DNA from: Marivita sp051859345
GTDB taxonomy: Bacteria > Pseudomonadota > Alphaproteobacteria > Rhodobacterales > Rhodobacteraceae
Direction: 5' to 3'
Assembly (NCBI RefSeq): GCF_051859345.1
Contig: NZ_JBHYFV010000017.1
Span: 1-64,000, forward strand
DNA: 64,000 nucleotides
Shown in pieces: positions 47,146 through 55,702 of the stretch (position 1 is the first letter of the stretch; every line of letters begins with the position of its first letter). The notes below the pieces were generated by a model, which made no database searches, had not been told where the DNA came from, and saw nothing but the letters and a program-made list of their open reading frames with translations. The translations under genes were made by a program, and so were the position numbers.

Positions 47146-47967
47146 ATGATCCGCACTATGATGGCAACGGCAGCGACAGGTTTGGTTGTGCTTTCGTGGT
47201 CATTGCCTGCATGGGCGTCTCCTGCTGAAGACCTTCTTGATGCGCTGGGAGTGCCGCAGATCGTCGAGATCATGCGCGCCGAAGGCATGGAATACGGGGA
47301 CACGATTGCCGAAGACATGATCCCTGGCGGCGCAACGGCGACGTGGGATGCCACGGTGGATCGCATTTATGACGAAGACAGGATGCTTGCCACGGTGCGG
47401 GAGGCCTTTGCCAACGACTTTGGCGATGCGGACGCCGGGTCGTTGCTGGAATTCTTCACCTCGCAAACCGGACAGCAGATCGTCAGTCTTGAACTGAGCG
47501 CCCGCGACGCGATGCGTGAACAGGAGATCGAGGATGCGGCACGGGCGGCGTTCCGCGATCTGGAAGGAACCGATTCCGAACCTCTCGAATCCATCTCGGA
47601 CTTCGTCGATACAAATGATCTTGTCGAAGCGAATCTGGTTGGGGCGCTCAACGCGAATTACATGTTCTATCTCGGGTTGGTCGACGGCGGCGCGCTTCAG
47701 ATGAGCGAGGCGGACATCCTGACGGAAGTCTGGTCCTCGGAAGAGGAAACACGCAGCGACACGCGCGAATGGGTCTACGCCTTCCTGCTCATGGCGTATC
47801 GCCCCCTCGAAGACGGGGTGGTCGACGATTACACAGAACTGTCCCGAACGGATGCGGGGCGGGCGTTGAACCGGGCGCTGTTTGCGGGGTTCAACAAGAT
47901 GTATGACGACATCTCATACGCGCTTGGCATGGCGGTGGCCCGGCAAATGCAGGTGCAGGAGCTTTAG
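47146..47967 (+). CDS. DUF2059-domain exported protein
   Basis: A 273-residue protein with a signal peptide (MIRTMMATAATGLVVLSWSLPAWA) and DUF2059-like helical regions, one around residues 25-120 (LLDALGVPQIVEIMRAEGMEYGDTIAEDMIPGG..., AFANDFGDADAGSLLEFFTSQTGQQIVSLELSARDAM) and a related second half (TEVWSSEEETRSDTREWVYAFLLMAYRPLEDGVVDDYTELSRTDAGRALNRALFAGFNKMYDDIS). It is periplasmic, of unknown function. It is found just upstream of rplU but separated by a promoter and probably independent. Confidence 0.82.
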   Translation: MIRTMMATAATGLVVLSWSLPAWASPAEDLLDALGVPQIVEIMRAEGMEYGDTIAEDMIPGGATATWDATVDRIYDEDRMLATVREAFANDFGDADAGSLLEFFTSQTGQQIVSLELSARDAMREQEIEDAARAAFRDLEGTDSEPLESISDFVDTNDLVEANLVGALNANYMFYLGLVDGGALQMSEADILTEVWSSEEETRSDTREWVYAFLLMAYRPLEDGVVDDYTELSRTDAGRALNRALFAGFNKMYDDISYALGMAVARQMQVQEL

Positions 47968-47980
47968 GCCCCAAAGCCCG

Positions 47981-48009
47981 TTGACAAACGTGGCCCGGCG
48001 CAGCATAAG
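47981..48009 (+). promoter_or_regulatory. Probable sigma70-type promoter of rplU-rpmA
   Basis: TTGACA (47981-47986), a 17-base spacer and CATAAG (48004-48009) lie about 150 bases before the rplU start. The -35 matches the consensus fully, the -10 four of six. It starts a long 5' leader. Confidence 0.65.
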
Positions 48010-48024
48010 CCGCCCACACAAAGT

Positions 48025-48095
48025 CGGGGCTTCGGTCCCGCCTTTTGTTTTTGATGATAATGATGCCCCTGACGGGGCACGCTGTTCGAGGCGGG
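48025..48095 (+). promoter_or_regulatory. Structured rplU leader, possible attenuator
   Basis: CGGG (48025) and CCCG (48037-48040) form a short UUCG-type hairpin followed by a T-rich run (48043-48052), resembling an intrinsic terminator. A second hairpin GCCCC-TGAC-GGGGC is at ~48064-48077. GGCGGG (48090-48095) could pair instead with CCCGCC (48037-48042), giving a possible alternative fold. Regulation by L21 or by translation is inference. Confidence 0.4.
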
Positions 48096-48156
48096 TCAGG
48101 GACCCAAAATACCGCACTGGCGGGGCCACAGAACGCGGTGACAAAGGAAAAGACAC

Positions 48157-48807
48157 ATGTTCGCGGTCATGAAAACCGGCGGCAAGCAGTACAGGGTCCA
48201 ATCGGGCGATACACTGCGCGTCGAAAAGCTGGCAGCCGATGCAGGCGAGAAAGTCCAGTTCAATGAAATTCTGATGCTTGGTGGCGACAAGGTTGTTGTT
48301 GGCGCCCCTCTGATCGACGGCGCTGCCGTTCAGGCCGAGGTTGTGGACCAGATCAAGGGCGAGAAAGTCATCAACTTCGTCAAGCGTCGTCGTAAGCACA
48401 GCTCCAAGCGGACCAAGGGCCATCGCCAGAAGCTGACGCTGGTGCGCGTGACAGAAATCCTGGAATCCGGTGCGGACAAGTCCGGCATCAAGGCCGCCAT
48501 CGGCGCGGGCTCTGTTGCAGGCGTGGCTGTTGCCGCTGCCGCCCCCAAGAAAGCCGCGACACCGAAAGCGGAAATGAAAGCCGAAGCGCCCAAGGCAGCT
48601 GCTGCTGGCGCGGACGATCTCAAGCTGCTGTCCGGCGTCGGCCCGGCACTTGAAAAGAAACTGATCGAAGCCGGCGTGACCAGCTTTGCACAAATCGCAG
48701 CCTGGACAGACGCGGACGTCGAAGAATTCGGCGAGAAGCTGTCTTTCAAAGGCCGGATCGAGCGTGAAGGCTGGATCGAACAAGCCAAAGAACTGGCATC
48801 GAAGTAA
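48157..48807 (+). CDS. rplU: 50S ribosomal protein L21 with C-terminal helix-hairpin-helix extension
   Basis: A 216-residue protein, about twice the normal L21 length. Residues 1-101 are a full L21 domain (MFAVMKTGGKQYRV, NEILMLGG, KVINFVKRRRKHSSKRTKGHRQKLTLVRVTEI). After an Ala/Lys/Pro linker (~105-150) comes a helix-hairpin-helix-type domain (DDLKLLSGVGPALEKKLIEAGVTSFAQIAAW, 153-183) followed by FGEKLSFKGRIEREGWIEQAKELA. Such extensions occur in rhodobacterial L21 proteins; the HhH could contact rRNA or another factor (inference). It is the first gene of an rplU-rpmA pair, with AAAGGAAAAG ahead of the ATG. Confidence 0.94.
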   Translation: MFAVMKTGGKQYRVQSGDTLRVEKLAADAGEKVQFNEILMLGGDKVVVGAPLIDGAAVQAEVVDQIKGEKVINFVKRRRKHSSKRTKGHRQKLTLVRVTEILESGADKSGIKAAIGAGSVAGVAVAAAAPKKAATPKAEMKAEAPKAAAAGADDLKLLSGVGPALEKKLIEAGVTSFAQIAAWTDADVEEFGEKLSFKGRIEREGWIEQAKELASK

Positions 48808-48820
48808 GGAGACCTGACCA

Positions 48821-49090
48821 ATGGCACATAAAAAAGCAGGCGGCTCATCCCGCAACGGTCGCGACTCTGCCGGACGCCGTCTTGGCGTCAAACTCTACGG
48901 TGGCCAGTCCGCGATTCCCGGCAACATCATCGTACGTCAGCGCGGCACAAAGTTCTGGCCGGGCGAGGGCGTTGGCCTTGGCAAGGATCACACGATCTTT
49001 GCAACCGTCGAAGGCAACGTGACGTTCCACAAGGGCCTCAAGGGCCGCACCTTTATTTCCGTGCTTCCGATGGCGGAGGCCGCTGAGTAA
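48821..49090 (+). CDS. rpmA: 50S ribosomal protein L27
   Basis: An 89-residue L27, a component of the large subunit near the peptidyl-transferase centre. The N-terminus MAHKKAGGSSRNGRDSAGRRLGVKLYGGQ and the core GNIIVRQRGTKFWPGEGVGLGKDHTIFATVEGNVTFHKG are invariant family sequence. It lies 13 bases after rplU, in the usual order, and is followed by a strong intrinsic terminator. Its N-terminus starts at the mature AHKK form without the cleaved extension seen in Firmicutes. Confidence 0.98.
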   Translation: MAHKKAGGSSRNGRDSAGRRLGVKLYGGQSAIPGNIIVRQRGTKFWPGEGVGLGKDHTIFATVEGNVTFHKGLKGRTFISVLPMAEAAE

Positions 49091-49114
49091 GCCGACCTTA
49101 AGGTTTTGAAAAAA

Positions 49115-49150
49115 CAAAGGGGGATCGGCGCAACCGCCGGTCCCTTTTCC
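49115..49150 (+). terminator. Intrinsic terminator after rpmA
   Basis: AAAGGGGGATCGGCG pairs with CGCCGGTCCCTTT (small internal loop) around CAAC, ending in TTTT. It stands 25 bases after the L27 stop. Confidence 0.75.
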
Positions 49151-49201
49151 CGTTTCGGGATGGGGTTCGCCCATTCGGTATCTGCGATGAGGAGAGAGTA
49201 G

Positions 49202-49744
49202 ATGGTCCAGGAGATACCAATCGCAGAGCAACCGGTCGTCACGTCCGACCGTTTCATTCTGCGCCCCCTGCGCACGTCCGATGCGGGCCTGATCACGCAT
49301 TACGCCAGCGAAAAGCGCGTGGCGACGATGACCTCGAACCTGCCGCACCCCTATCCTCCGGGGGCCGCCCAGGGATACATTGACAGGATGTGCGCACCCG
49401 AACGGATCGAAGACGCCTGGGCCATGGACGGAACCTCGGCGGAAAGCCCGGAACTGATGGGGGTCATCAGCCTGAAACGGATGGATCGCAACCAGTCCGA
49501 AGTCGGGTATTGGGTGGCACCGCCGTTCTGGAATACAGGGCTTGCCTCCGAGGCGGTTCACGCCCTTGTCCTGGCCAACCCGCTGCGCAACAAGACGATG
49601 TTTGCCAGCGTGTTTCAGGACAATCCGGCGTCTGGCCGGGTGCTGACGCATTGTGGCTTTGAATATATCGGCGACGCGGAATCCTTCTCGATCGCCAGAA
49701 ACACAACGGTCCCGACATGGACCTACCTCAAACGTATGGGCTGA
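49202..49744 (+). CDS. GNAT-family N-acetyltransferase (RimJ-like)
   Basis: A 180-residue GNAT protein of the RimJ/RimL-like group. TSDRFILRPLRTSDAGLITHY at the start, VISLKRMDRNQSEVGYWVAPPFWNTGLASEAVHALV (acetyl-CoA region) and the final MFASVFQDNPASGRVLTHCGFEYIGD are typical of this subfamily. Its target (protein N-terminus, antibiotic or metabolite) is not identifiable. The gene lies between rpmA and obg, a location often occupied by an acetyltransferase in rhodobacteria, so a ribosome-related target is possible but unproven. Confidence 0.87.
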   Translation: MVQEIPIAEQPVVTSDRFILRPLRTSDAGLITHYASEKRVATMTSNLPHPYPPGAAQGYIDRMCAPERIEDAWAMDGTSAESPELMGVISLKRMDRNQSEVGYWVAPPFWNTGLASEAVHALVLANPLRNKTMFASVFQDNPASGRVLTHCGFEYIGDAESFSIARNTTVPTWTYLKRMG

Positions 49745-49797
49745 CGCGCGGTTGCAAACCGGATAAACCGCGCTTGGGCTCGATCAAAGGCTGACAC

Positions 49798-50832
49798 ATG
49801 AAGTTCCTCGATCTCTGCAAGGTCTATATCCGCTCCGGTTCGGGCGGCAATGGGTGCATCAGTTTCCGACGCGAGAAGTATATCGAATTCGGCGGGCCCG
49901 ATGGTGGCGATGGCGGCGATGGCGGCGATGTCTGGGCCGAAGCGGTCGACGGGTTGAACACGCTGATCGACTTTCGCTACCAGCAGCATTTCTTTGCCGA
50001 CAACGGTGTTCCCGGTGCCGGTCGCCAACGCACGGGCGCCGATGGGGACGACATCGTTCTGAAAGTTCCGGTCGGGACCGAGATCCTGGACGAAGACGAG
50101 GAAACCGTGATCGCCGACATGACCGAACTGGGCCAGCGCGTGTTGCTGGCCAAGGGCGGCAACGGTGGCTGGGGCAACCTTCGGTTCAAGACCTCGACAA
50201 ACCAGGCACCGCGCCGGTCCAACCCTGGACAGGAAGGGGTCGAGCGCACGATCTGGCTGCGGCTTAAACTGATTGCCGATGTCGGGCTACTCGGCCTGCC
50301 GAATGCGGGCAAATCCACCTTTCTTGCCGCGACATCGAACGCGCGTCCCAAGGTGGCGGATTACCCGTTTACCACGCTGCATCCCAATCTTGGCGTTGTC
50401 GGGGTGGACGATGCCGAATTTGTGGTGGCCGACATTCCCGGCCTGATCGAAGGCGCACACGAGGGCAGGGGCCTCGGGGATCTGTTTCTTGGTCATGTCG
50501 AACGGTGTGCCTGTTTGCTGCACCTCGTGGACGGCACCTCCGGCACGTTGCTTGAGGACTACCAGACCATCATCGACGAGATTGAAGCTTATGGCGAAGG
50601 TCTGACCGACAAGCCGCGAATCACCGCGCTCAACAAGATCGACGCGCTGGATGACGAGGAACGTGCCTTCCTGAAGGAAGAACTCGAATCAAAGACCGGA
50701 CACGAGGTCATGCTCATGTCGGGTGTGTCCAAAGAAGGTCTGACCGATGTGCTGCGCGCCTTGCGACAGCACGTCAAGACCACGCGCAAACGCGAAGCCG
50801 CTGTCGAGGAGGCGGAAACGTGGCAACCCTAG
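49798..50832 (+). CDS. obg: Obg/CgtA GTPase
   Basis: A 344-residue Obg family GTPase, involved in 50S assembly and stress responses. The N-terminal glycine-rich Obg domain (MKFLDLCKVYIRSGSGGNGCISFRREKYIEFGGPDGGDGGDGGDVW) precedes the G domain with P-loop GLPNAGKST, switch GLIEGAHEGRGLGDLFL and NKxD (LNKIDALD). The short C-terminus lacks the extended OCT domain seen in some Firmicutes. It overlaps the proB start by 13 bases. Genomic order rplU-rpmA-(GNAT)-obg-proB-proA is the common bacterial arrangement. Confidence 0.97.
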   Translation: MKFLDLCKVYIRSGSGGNGCISFRREKYIEFGGPDGGDGGDGGDVWAEAVDGLNTLIDFRYQQHFFADNGVPGAGRQRTGADGDDIVLKVPVGTEILDEDEETVIADMTELGQRVLLAKGGNGGWGNLRFKTSTNQAPRRSNPGQEGVERTIWLRLKLIADVGLLGLPNAGKSTFLAATSNARPKVADYPFTTLHPNLGVVGVDDAEFVVADIPGLIEGAHEGRGLGDLFLGHVERCACLLHLVDGTSGTLLEDYQTIIDEIEAYGEGLTDKPRITALNKIDALDDEERAFLKEELESKTGHEVMLMSGVSKEGLTDVLRALRQHVKTTRKREAAVEEAETWQP

Positions 50833-51926
50833 GCGATGCGCGCCGACTGGTTGTCAAAATCGGGTCGGCGCTTCTGGTCGACAAAACCCAAGGTACATTG
50901 CGGCGCGACTGGCTCTTGTCGCTGGCGCAGGACGTGGCGCGGATCAAGGCGCGGGGCACAGATGTGATCCTCGTGTCTTCCGGCTCCATCGCGCTTGGGC
51001 GTGGCGTGCTTGGTCTTCCGCCCACGGTTTTGCCGTTGGAACAATCGCAGGCCGCCGCCGCCGTTGGACAAATCCGTCTTGCCCGAGCTTATGAAGAAGC
51101 ACTTGATCCCCACGGTTTGACCACCGCGCAGGTTCTGGTCACACTTGAAGACAGCGCCGACCGCCGCCGCTACCTCAACAGCCGCGCCACGCTGGAAACG
51201 CTGATCGGTTTCGGGGTGATCCCCATCGTCAATGAAAACGACACCGTCGCCACGGATGAAATCCGCTACGGCGACAACGACCGCCTCGCGGCGCAGGTTG
51301 CGGCCACTGTTGGTGCCGATCAATTGGTCCTCTTGTCAGACGTGGACGGTTTTTACAGCGCCAACCCGACGCAAGACCCAACCGCACAGCATTTTCCGAT
51401 CATCGACGCCATCACTCCCGAGATCGAGGCAATGGCGGGGGACGCAGGCTCTGGCCTGTCCAAGGGCGGCATGAAAACCAAGGTGATGGCAGCGCGCACC
51501 GCCACCGCATCGGGCTGCGCCATGGCGATCACCGAAGGATCACGCCTGCACCCGCTCAGGGCGCTGGAGGACGGGGCGCGTGCCACCTGGTTCACACCAC
51601 AGCTTGACCCACGCGCCGCGCGCAAACGCTGGATACTCGCGATGAAACCGCAGGGAACGCTCACCATCGACGACGGTGCAACGCGCGCGCTTCAGCGTGG
51701 CACATCGCTGCTGCCGCCCGGCATCGTTGCGGTGTCGGGTCGCTTCGGGCGCGGCGATCCGGTCACGATAAAGGACGCGGCGGGCCGCGAGTTGGGCATG
51801 GGGCTCAGCCGCTACACTGCTGTCGAGGCGCAGGCGATCAAGGGGCACAATTCAGCCGAGATCGAGGAAATTCTGGGCTATCCGGGCCGCGCCGTGGTAA
51901 TACATCGCGACGACATGGCGATCTGA
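50820..51926 (+). CDS. proB: Glutamate 5-kinase
   Basis: A 368-residue glutamate 5-kinase, first enzyme of proline synthesis, phosphorylating glutamate. The kinase domain has RRLVVKIGSALL and VILVSSGSIALGRGVL, IVNENDTVATDEIRYGDNDRLAAQVAATVGADQLVLLSDVDG and GLSKGGMKTKVMAARTAT. A C-terminal PUA domain follows (GTLTIDDGATRALQRGTSLLPPGIVAVSGRFGRGD). The start is GTG 50820 inside the obg end, with GAGGAGG eight bases upstream, so translation is likely coupled. proA follows. Confidence 0.96.
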   Translation: MATLGDARRLVVKIGSALLVDKTQGTLRRDWLLSLAQDVARIKARGTDVILVSSGSIALGRGVLGLPPTVLPLEQSQAAAAVGQIRLARAYEEALDPHGLTTAQVLVTLEDSADRRRYLNSRATLETLIGFGVIPIVNENDTVATDEIRYGDNDRLAAQVAATVGADQLVLLSDVDGFYSANPTQDPTAQHFPIIDAITPEIEAMAGDAGSGLSKGGMKTKVMAARTATASGCAMAITEGSRLHPLRALEDGARATWFTPQLDPRAARKRWILAMKPQGTLTIDDGATRALQRGTSLLPPGIVAVSGRFGRGDPVTIKDAAGRELGMGLSRYTAVEAQAIKGHNSAEIEEILGYPGRAVVIHRDDMAI

Positions 51927-51930
51927 TCGG

Positions 51931-51952
51931 CTTCTTCTTTTTACAAATATGC
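51931..51952 (-). repeat. Copy of the palindromic element arm between proB and proA
   Basis: Reverse strand copy of the GCATATTTG...AAAAAGAAGAAG unit, with one mismatch to the copies at 14946-14967 and 62272-62293. It occupies almost the whole 54-base gap before proA and lies only four bases after the proB stop. Confidence 0.65.
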
Positions 51953-51980
51953 ACGTCCGACCACTGCAAGGGTGACACCG

Positions 51981-53246
51981 ATGAAAGACCTCACAGACAT
52001 CCCCACACTCATGCACGACATCGGCGTCCGCGCCAAAGCGGCGGCACGGGAACTGGCTTTCGCGTCGGCAGAACGCAAACACGCGGCCCTGATCGGCGCG
52101 GCAGAGGCGGTCTGGAGAACCCGCGATGCGATCATCGAGGCGAATGCCAAGGATCTTGACTACGGCCGCGACAAGGGCCTGTCGGACGCGATGATGGATC
52201 GGCTCTTGCTGAACGAGGATCGCATTCGCGGTATCGTCGACGGACTGCGCGCGGTGGCCGAACAGACCGACCCGGTGGGCGCCGTCATCACCGAATGGGA
52301 TCGTCCCTCGGGCCTGCACATCAAGCGCGTGCGCACACCCCTTGGTGTGATCGGCGTCATCTACGAATCCCGCCCCAACGTGACGGCAGATGCTGGTGCG
52401 CTCTGCCTCAAGGCGGGCAACGCGGTGATCCTGCGGGGCGGGTCGGAAAGTTTCCACTCCTCCAGCGCGATCCATGCCTGCCTTGTGGACGGCGTGCGCA
52501 AGGCGGGACTGCCAGAAGACTCGATCCAGCTTGTGCCCACCCGCGACCGCGCGGCGGTGAGCGAGATGCTGACCATGACCGATTTCATCGACGTGATCGT
52601 GCCCCGTGGCGGCAAAGGCCTTGTTGGCCTTGTCCAGCGCGAGGCCCGTGTGCCGGTTTTTGCCCATCTCGAAGGCATCGTACACATCTATCTCGATGCC
52701 GATGCGGACCCGGTCAAGGCGTTGAACGTGATCCTGAACGCCAAGACGCGCCGAACGGGAATCTGCGGCGCTGCCGAATGCCTGCTGATCCACAAGGATG
52801 TGGTGGACACGATTGGGCAAGGCGTCATCAAGGCGCTGCTCAAGGCGGGCGTCGAAGTACGCGCCGACGAAACGCTGCGTGCCATAGACGGAACCGTGGC
52901 GGCCAGTGACGACGACTGGGGGTGCGAATACCTCGACAGCATCATCGCGGCCAAGGTTGTCGAAGACGTGGATGCAGCCATCGCGCACATCAACACCTAC
53001 AGTTCGAACCACACTGATTGCATCCTGACCGAGAACGACAAGACAGCAGACAAGTTTTTCGAACGGATCGATAGCGCCATCCTGATGCGCAACGCCTCGA
53101 CCCAGTTCGCAGATGGTGGCGAGTTTGGCATGGGCGCCGAGATCGGCATTGCCACCGGCAAGATGCACGCGCGCGGGCCCGTCGGGGCAGAGCAGTTGAC
53201 AAGCTTCAAATACATCGTTGTCGGCGACGGCACGACGCGGGCCTGA
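51981..53246 (+). CDS. proA: Gamma-glutamyl phosphate reductase
   Basis: A 421-residue gamma-glutamyl-phosphate reductase, converting the ProB product to glutamate-5-semialdehyde. It has the aldehyde-dehydrogenase-like fold: LGVIGVIYESRPNVTADAGALCLKAGNAVILRGGSES, and the catalytic cysteine in RRTGICGAAECLLIH. The C-terminus has QFADGGEFGMGAEIGIATGKMHARGPVGAEQLTSFKYIV, which is diagnostic. ATG 51981 has AAGGGTG upstream; GTG 51972 is also possible. It forms an operon with obg and proB, with a repeat arm in the proB-proA gap. Confidence 0.97.
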   Translation: MKDLTDIPTLMHDIGVRAKAAARELAFASAERKHAALIGAAEAVWRTRDAIIEANAKDLDYGRDKGLSDAMMDRLLLNEDRIRGIVDGLRAVAEQTDPVGAVITEWDRPSGLHIKRVRTPLGVIGVIYESRPNVTADAGALCLKAGNAVILRGGSESFHSSSAIHACLVDGVRKAGLPEDSIQLVPTRDRAAVSEMLTMTDFIDVIVPRGGKGLVGLVQREARVPVFAHLEGIVHIYLDADADPVKALNVILNAKTRRTGICGAAECLLIHKDVVDTIGQGVIKALLKAGVEVRADETLRAIDGTVAASDDDWGCEYLDSIIAAKVVEDVDAAIAHINTYSSNHTDCILTENDKTADKFFERIDSAILMRNASTQFADGGEFGMGAEIGIATGKMHARGPVGAEQLTSFKYIVVGDGTTRA

Positions 53247-53326
53247 GGGGTTGCCGTCACGCAATCTGGCTGCTACCTGACCTGAGCTAATCCGATATTT
53301 TTACTCGGGAAACTCATGAGGCAGCA

Positions 53327-54430
53327 GTGACCGGCACACATCCTCGGCTGGAAATCCGCAACATTGTGCGCGACTACGATGGCAAGCGCGTGGTTGATGA
53401 CGTGTCGCTTGCGATTGAGCCGGGCAATGTGACCTGCCTTCTTGGGCCGTCGGGCTGTGGCAAATCGACGACCCTGCGGATCATTGCGGGCGTCGACATG
53501 CAGACCAGCGGCACGATCCATGTGGACGGGCATCTGGTCTGTGACACAGTGTTTCGCGTGCCGCCCGAACGACGCTCTATCGGTCTGATCTTTCAGGATT
53601 TTGCGCTGTTTCCGCACCTTACTGTTGGGGACAATGTGGGTTTTGGCCTGACGGGGTCGCGCAAGGACAAGCTGCCTCGCGTGGGTGAACTGCTCGAGCG
53701 GGTGGGGCTGTCGCATTACATCAACGAATATCCGCACTTATTGTCAGGTGGTGAGCAACAACGCGTGGCCTTGGCCCGTGCGATTGCACCGCGCCCGTCG
53801 ATCATGCTTATGGACGAGCCGTTCTCTGGCCTCGACAATCGCCTGCGCGATGGTATCCGCGACGAAACGCTGGCGCTGTTGAAGGACGAAGGCACATCGG
53901 TCCTGTTGGTCACGCATGAACCCGAAGAAGCGATGCGCATGGCCGATGAGATCGCGTTGATGCGCGACGGCAAGATCGTGCAGCGCGGCGCGCCCTACAA
54001 CATCTACAATGCACCCGCCGACAAGGCAGCGGTGGCGTTCTTTTCCGATATCAACCTGCTGAGCGGCACGGTGCGCGGCGCGCTGACCGACACGCCATTT
54101 GGCCAATTCCTGGCCCCTGGTGTGCCGGATGGCGGAGAGGTCGAGATTGTCTTTCGTCCTCAACACGTCGGCATCGATTTTGACCGCCAGGGACGTGGCC
54201 CGAACCCGACACCCTTGGCCGGTGCTCCGGCGCGCGCGGTGGTCGAGAGAGCGCGGTTCATGGGGTCCGAAAGCCTTGTCGAGTTCAGGATGGACCATGA
54301 CCAAAGCATGATCCGCGCCACGGTGCCAAACGTCTTTCTGCCCAAGCCCGGAACGGTGATGTGGTTGACGGTGCGGCGCGACCGCTGTTTCGTGTTTCGC
54401 AAGGAAAGCGGGTCGGTGATTTCGGCCTAA
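53327..54430 (+). CDS. ABC transporter ATPase, FbpC/PotA-like, without partner genes
   Basis: A 367-residue ABC ATPase of the iron(III)/putrescine importer type. Walker A is GPSGCGKST, Q-loop FQDFALFPHLTV, signature LSGGEQQR, Walker B IMLMDEPFSGLD, switch VTHEPEEA. The C-terminal half (~240-360) resembles a regulatory TOBE-like region (PFGQFLAPGVPDGGEVEIVFRPQHVGID, ESLVEFRMDHDQSMIRATVP). The start is GTG 53327. No permease or binding protein is adjacent, which is unusual for this class; it may serve a distant system. Its stop overlaps that of the convergent fliG. Confidence 0.85.
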   Translation: MTGTHPRLEIRNIVRDYDGKRVVDDVSLAIEPGNVTCLLGPSGCGKSTTLRIIAGVDMQTSGTIHVDGHLVCDTVFRVPPERRSIGLIFQDFALFPHLTVGDNVGFGLTGSRKDKLPRVGELLERVGLSHYINEYPHLLSGGEQQRVALARAIAPRPSIMLMDEPFSGLDNRLRDGIRDETLALLKDEGTSVLLVTHEPEEAMRMADEIALMRDGKIVQRGAPYNIYNAPADKAAVAFFSDINLLSGTVRGALTDTPFGQFLAPGVPDGGEVEIVFRPQHVGIDFDRQGRGPNPTPLAGAPARAVVERARFMGSESLVEFRMDHDQSMIRATVPNVFLPKPGTVMWLTVRRDRCFVFRKESGSVISA

Positions 54431-55482
54431 TCCTCTTCTTCTGTGGGGGTGATCAAGGTGATTTCACCGCTATCGGCAAGATTGCGGATCACACGCACCA
54501 CAGCGTTCATGGCCGTTTCCGCGTCTTTCGGTTTGACCGCCCCAAGATCCTGAGCCGCTTCGCGAAGAGAGTCCGCCATGCGTTTGGAAATATTGGACAA
54601 GATGAATTCGACGGTCTGCGTATCGGTCTCTGACGCGGCACCGGCAATCACCAGCGCCAACGTGTCCTGATCCACGTCACGGGTCAGTTTCGGCACATCA
54701 ATGGCGTTCATTCGGTCGGGTATGTGCGAGAAGGTGAAGATGGACTTGCGCACCTGTTCCGCAAAACCCTTGTCCTCTTCATCAAGCGCAGTCAGCAGTT
54801 CGTCTCGAGTCGCCGCACGCGAAGAGTTCAGGATGGCCCCAACCCGTTCCGAAGGCTGCGCGCGGAACGCCTTGAGAGGCTCCGCATCCAACTGGCTGGC
54901 AAGGCTGAGACCGATGCGATCAACCGCATCGGGGGTTACAGCATCGGTCATGGACATGGCGTAAGTGATGCGCCGGGCGATGTCGCCGGGCAGGCTGCTT
55001 AGAAGGTCGGCGGCTTTGGAAACCTCGAGCTTGGACACCATGACGGCCGTCACCTGTACGGATTCGGAATTGACGAAGGCCTGCAACCGGGCGTTCGGCA
55101 GGTCCGCAATCCGCTTCCAGGGATCGCCGATCTGGCGCACCCCGGCTTCCTTTCGCAGCCTCGACGCGGTTTGGTCGCTGATCTTGCCGTCCAGCGCAGA
55201 AAGCGCGCCCGCGATATCGCCGGGGAATGAAAGACCAATGGATTCAAGTTCTTCCGAGAATTCCGTGATCACCGAATTCATCGTCTGGCGGTCAATGTAG
55301 CGCATTTCGCCCAGCAATTGGGTGAGTTGCATCTGTAAATCTTCGGGCAAGGCCGTCAGCGGCACATCCGCGCCTTCCTTGAGGATACATTGCACAACGA
55401 TGGCCGCTTTCGCCCGCCGGGACAGACGTGCCGCGGTAGGGGTTCCGATGCCCGCCCCGGAACGTGTTGTCAGTTGTGTCAT
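54427..55482 (-). CDS. fliG: Flagellar motor switch protein FliG
   Basis: A 351-residue FliG, the C-ring protein that transmits torque from the stator and switches rotation. The N-terminal domain is seen as LSRRAKAAIVVQCILKEGADVPL, the middle domain contains the VTAVMVSKLEVSKAADLLSSLPGDIARRI (EHPQ-like) region, and the C-terminal torque domain has FTFSHIPDRMNAIDVPKLTRDVDQDTLALVIAGA. The region is divergent in its charged ridge compared with enteric FliG. No other flagellar gene is present in the window, so it stands alone. ATG 55482 with GGAGG upstream is preferred. Confidence 0.88.
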   Translation of the reverse strand: MTQLTTRSGAGIGTPTAARLSRRAKAAIVVQCILKEGADVPLTALPEDLQMQLTQLLGEMRYIDRQTMNSVITEFSEELESIGLSFPGDIAGALSALDGKISDQTASRLRKEAGVRQIGDPWKRIADLPNARLQAFVNSESVQVTAVMVSKLEVSKAADLLSSLPGDIARRITYAMSMTDAVTPDAVDRIGLSLASQLDAEPLKAFRAQPSERVGAILNSSRAATRDELLTALDEEDKGFAEQVRKSIFTFSHIPDRMNAIDVPKLTRDVDQDTLALVIAGAASETDTQTVEFILSNISKRMADSLREAAQDLGAVKPKDAETAMNAVVRVIRNLADSGEITLITPTEEED

Positions 55483-55649
55483 CACCCGTCCTCCGTCCTG
55501 TCCGGTCCGGGATAGGCGGGTAAGGTTAAGAAAGCGTCAGGAGAGATCGCTGAATCCAGCGAACCTGCGCGCCGACGTGCGGTTCGCACGCGTGATGCCT
55601 ACGGTTCCGTCTTACGAAACCCATTGGCGGCGCAGGTTGTCGGCCCGAC

Positions 55650-55678
55650 AAAAAAAAGACGGCCGAAATGGCCGTCCT
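55650..55678 (-). terminator. Intrinsic terminator on the minus strand after the small Cys-peptide gene
   Basis: GACGGCC/GGCCGTC stem (55658-55664, 55670-55676) with a five-base loop followed on the minus strand by an eight-base T run (A8 on the plus strand, 55650-55657). It stands 25 bases after that gene's stop. Confidence 0.8.
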
Positions 55679-55702
55679 CAGAACCGTGAATGGGGTGGCG
55701 GA

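Noticed and set aside
51852..53264. 470-codon minus-strand frame opposite proA
   Set aside because: proA is unambiguous on the plus strand, and this frame has no ribosome-binding site or domain.
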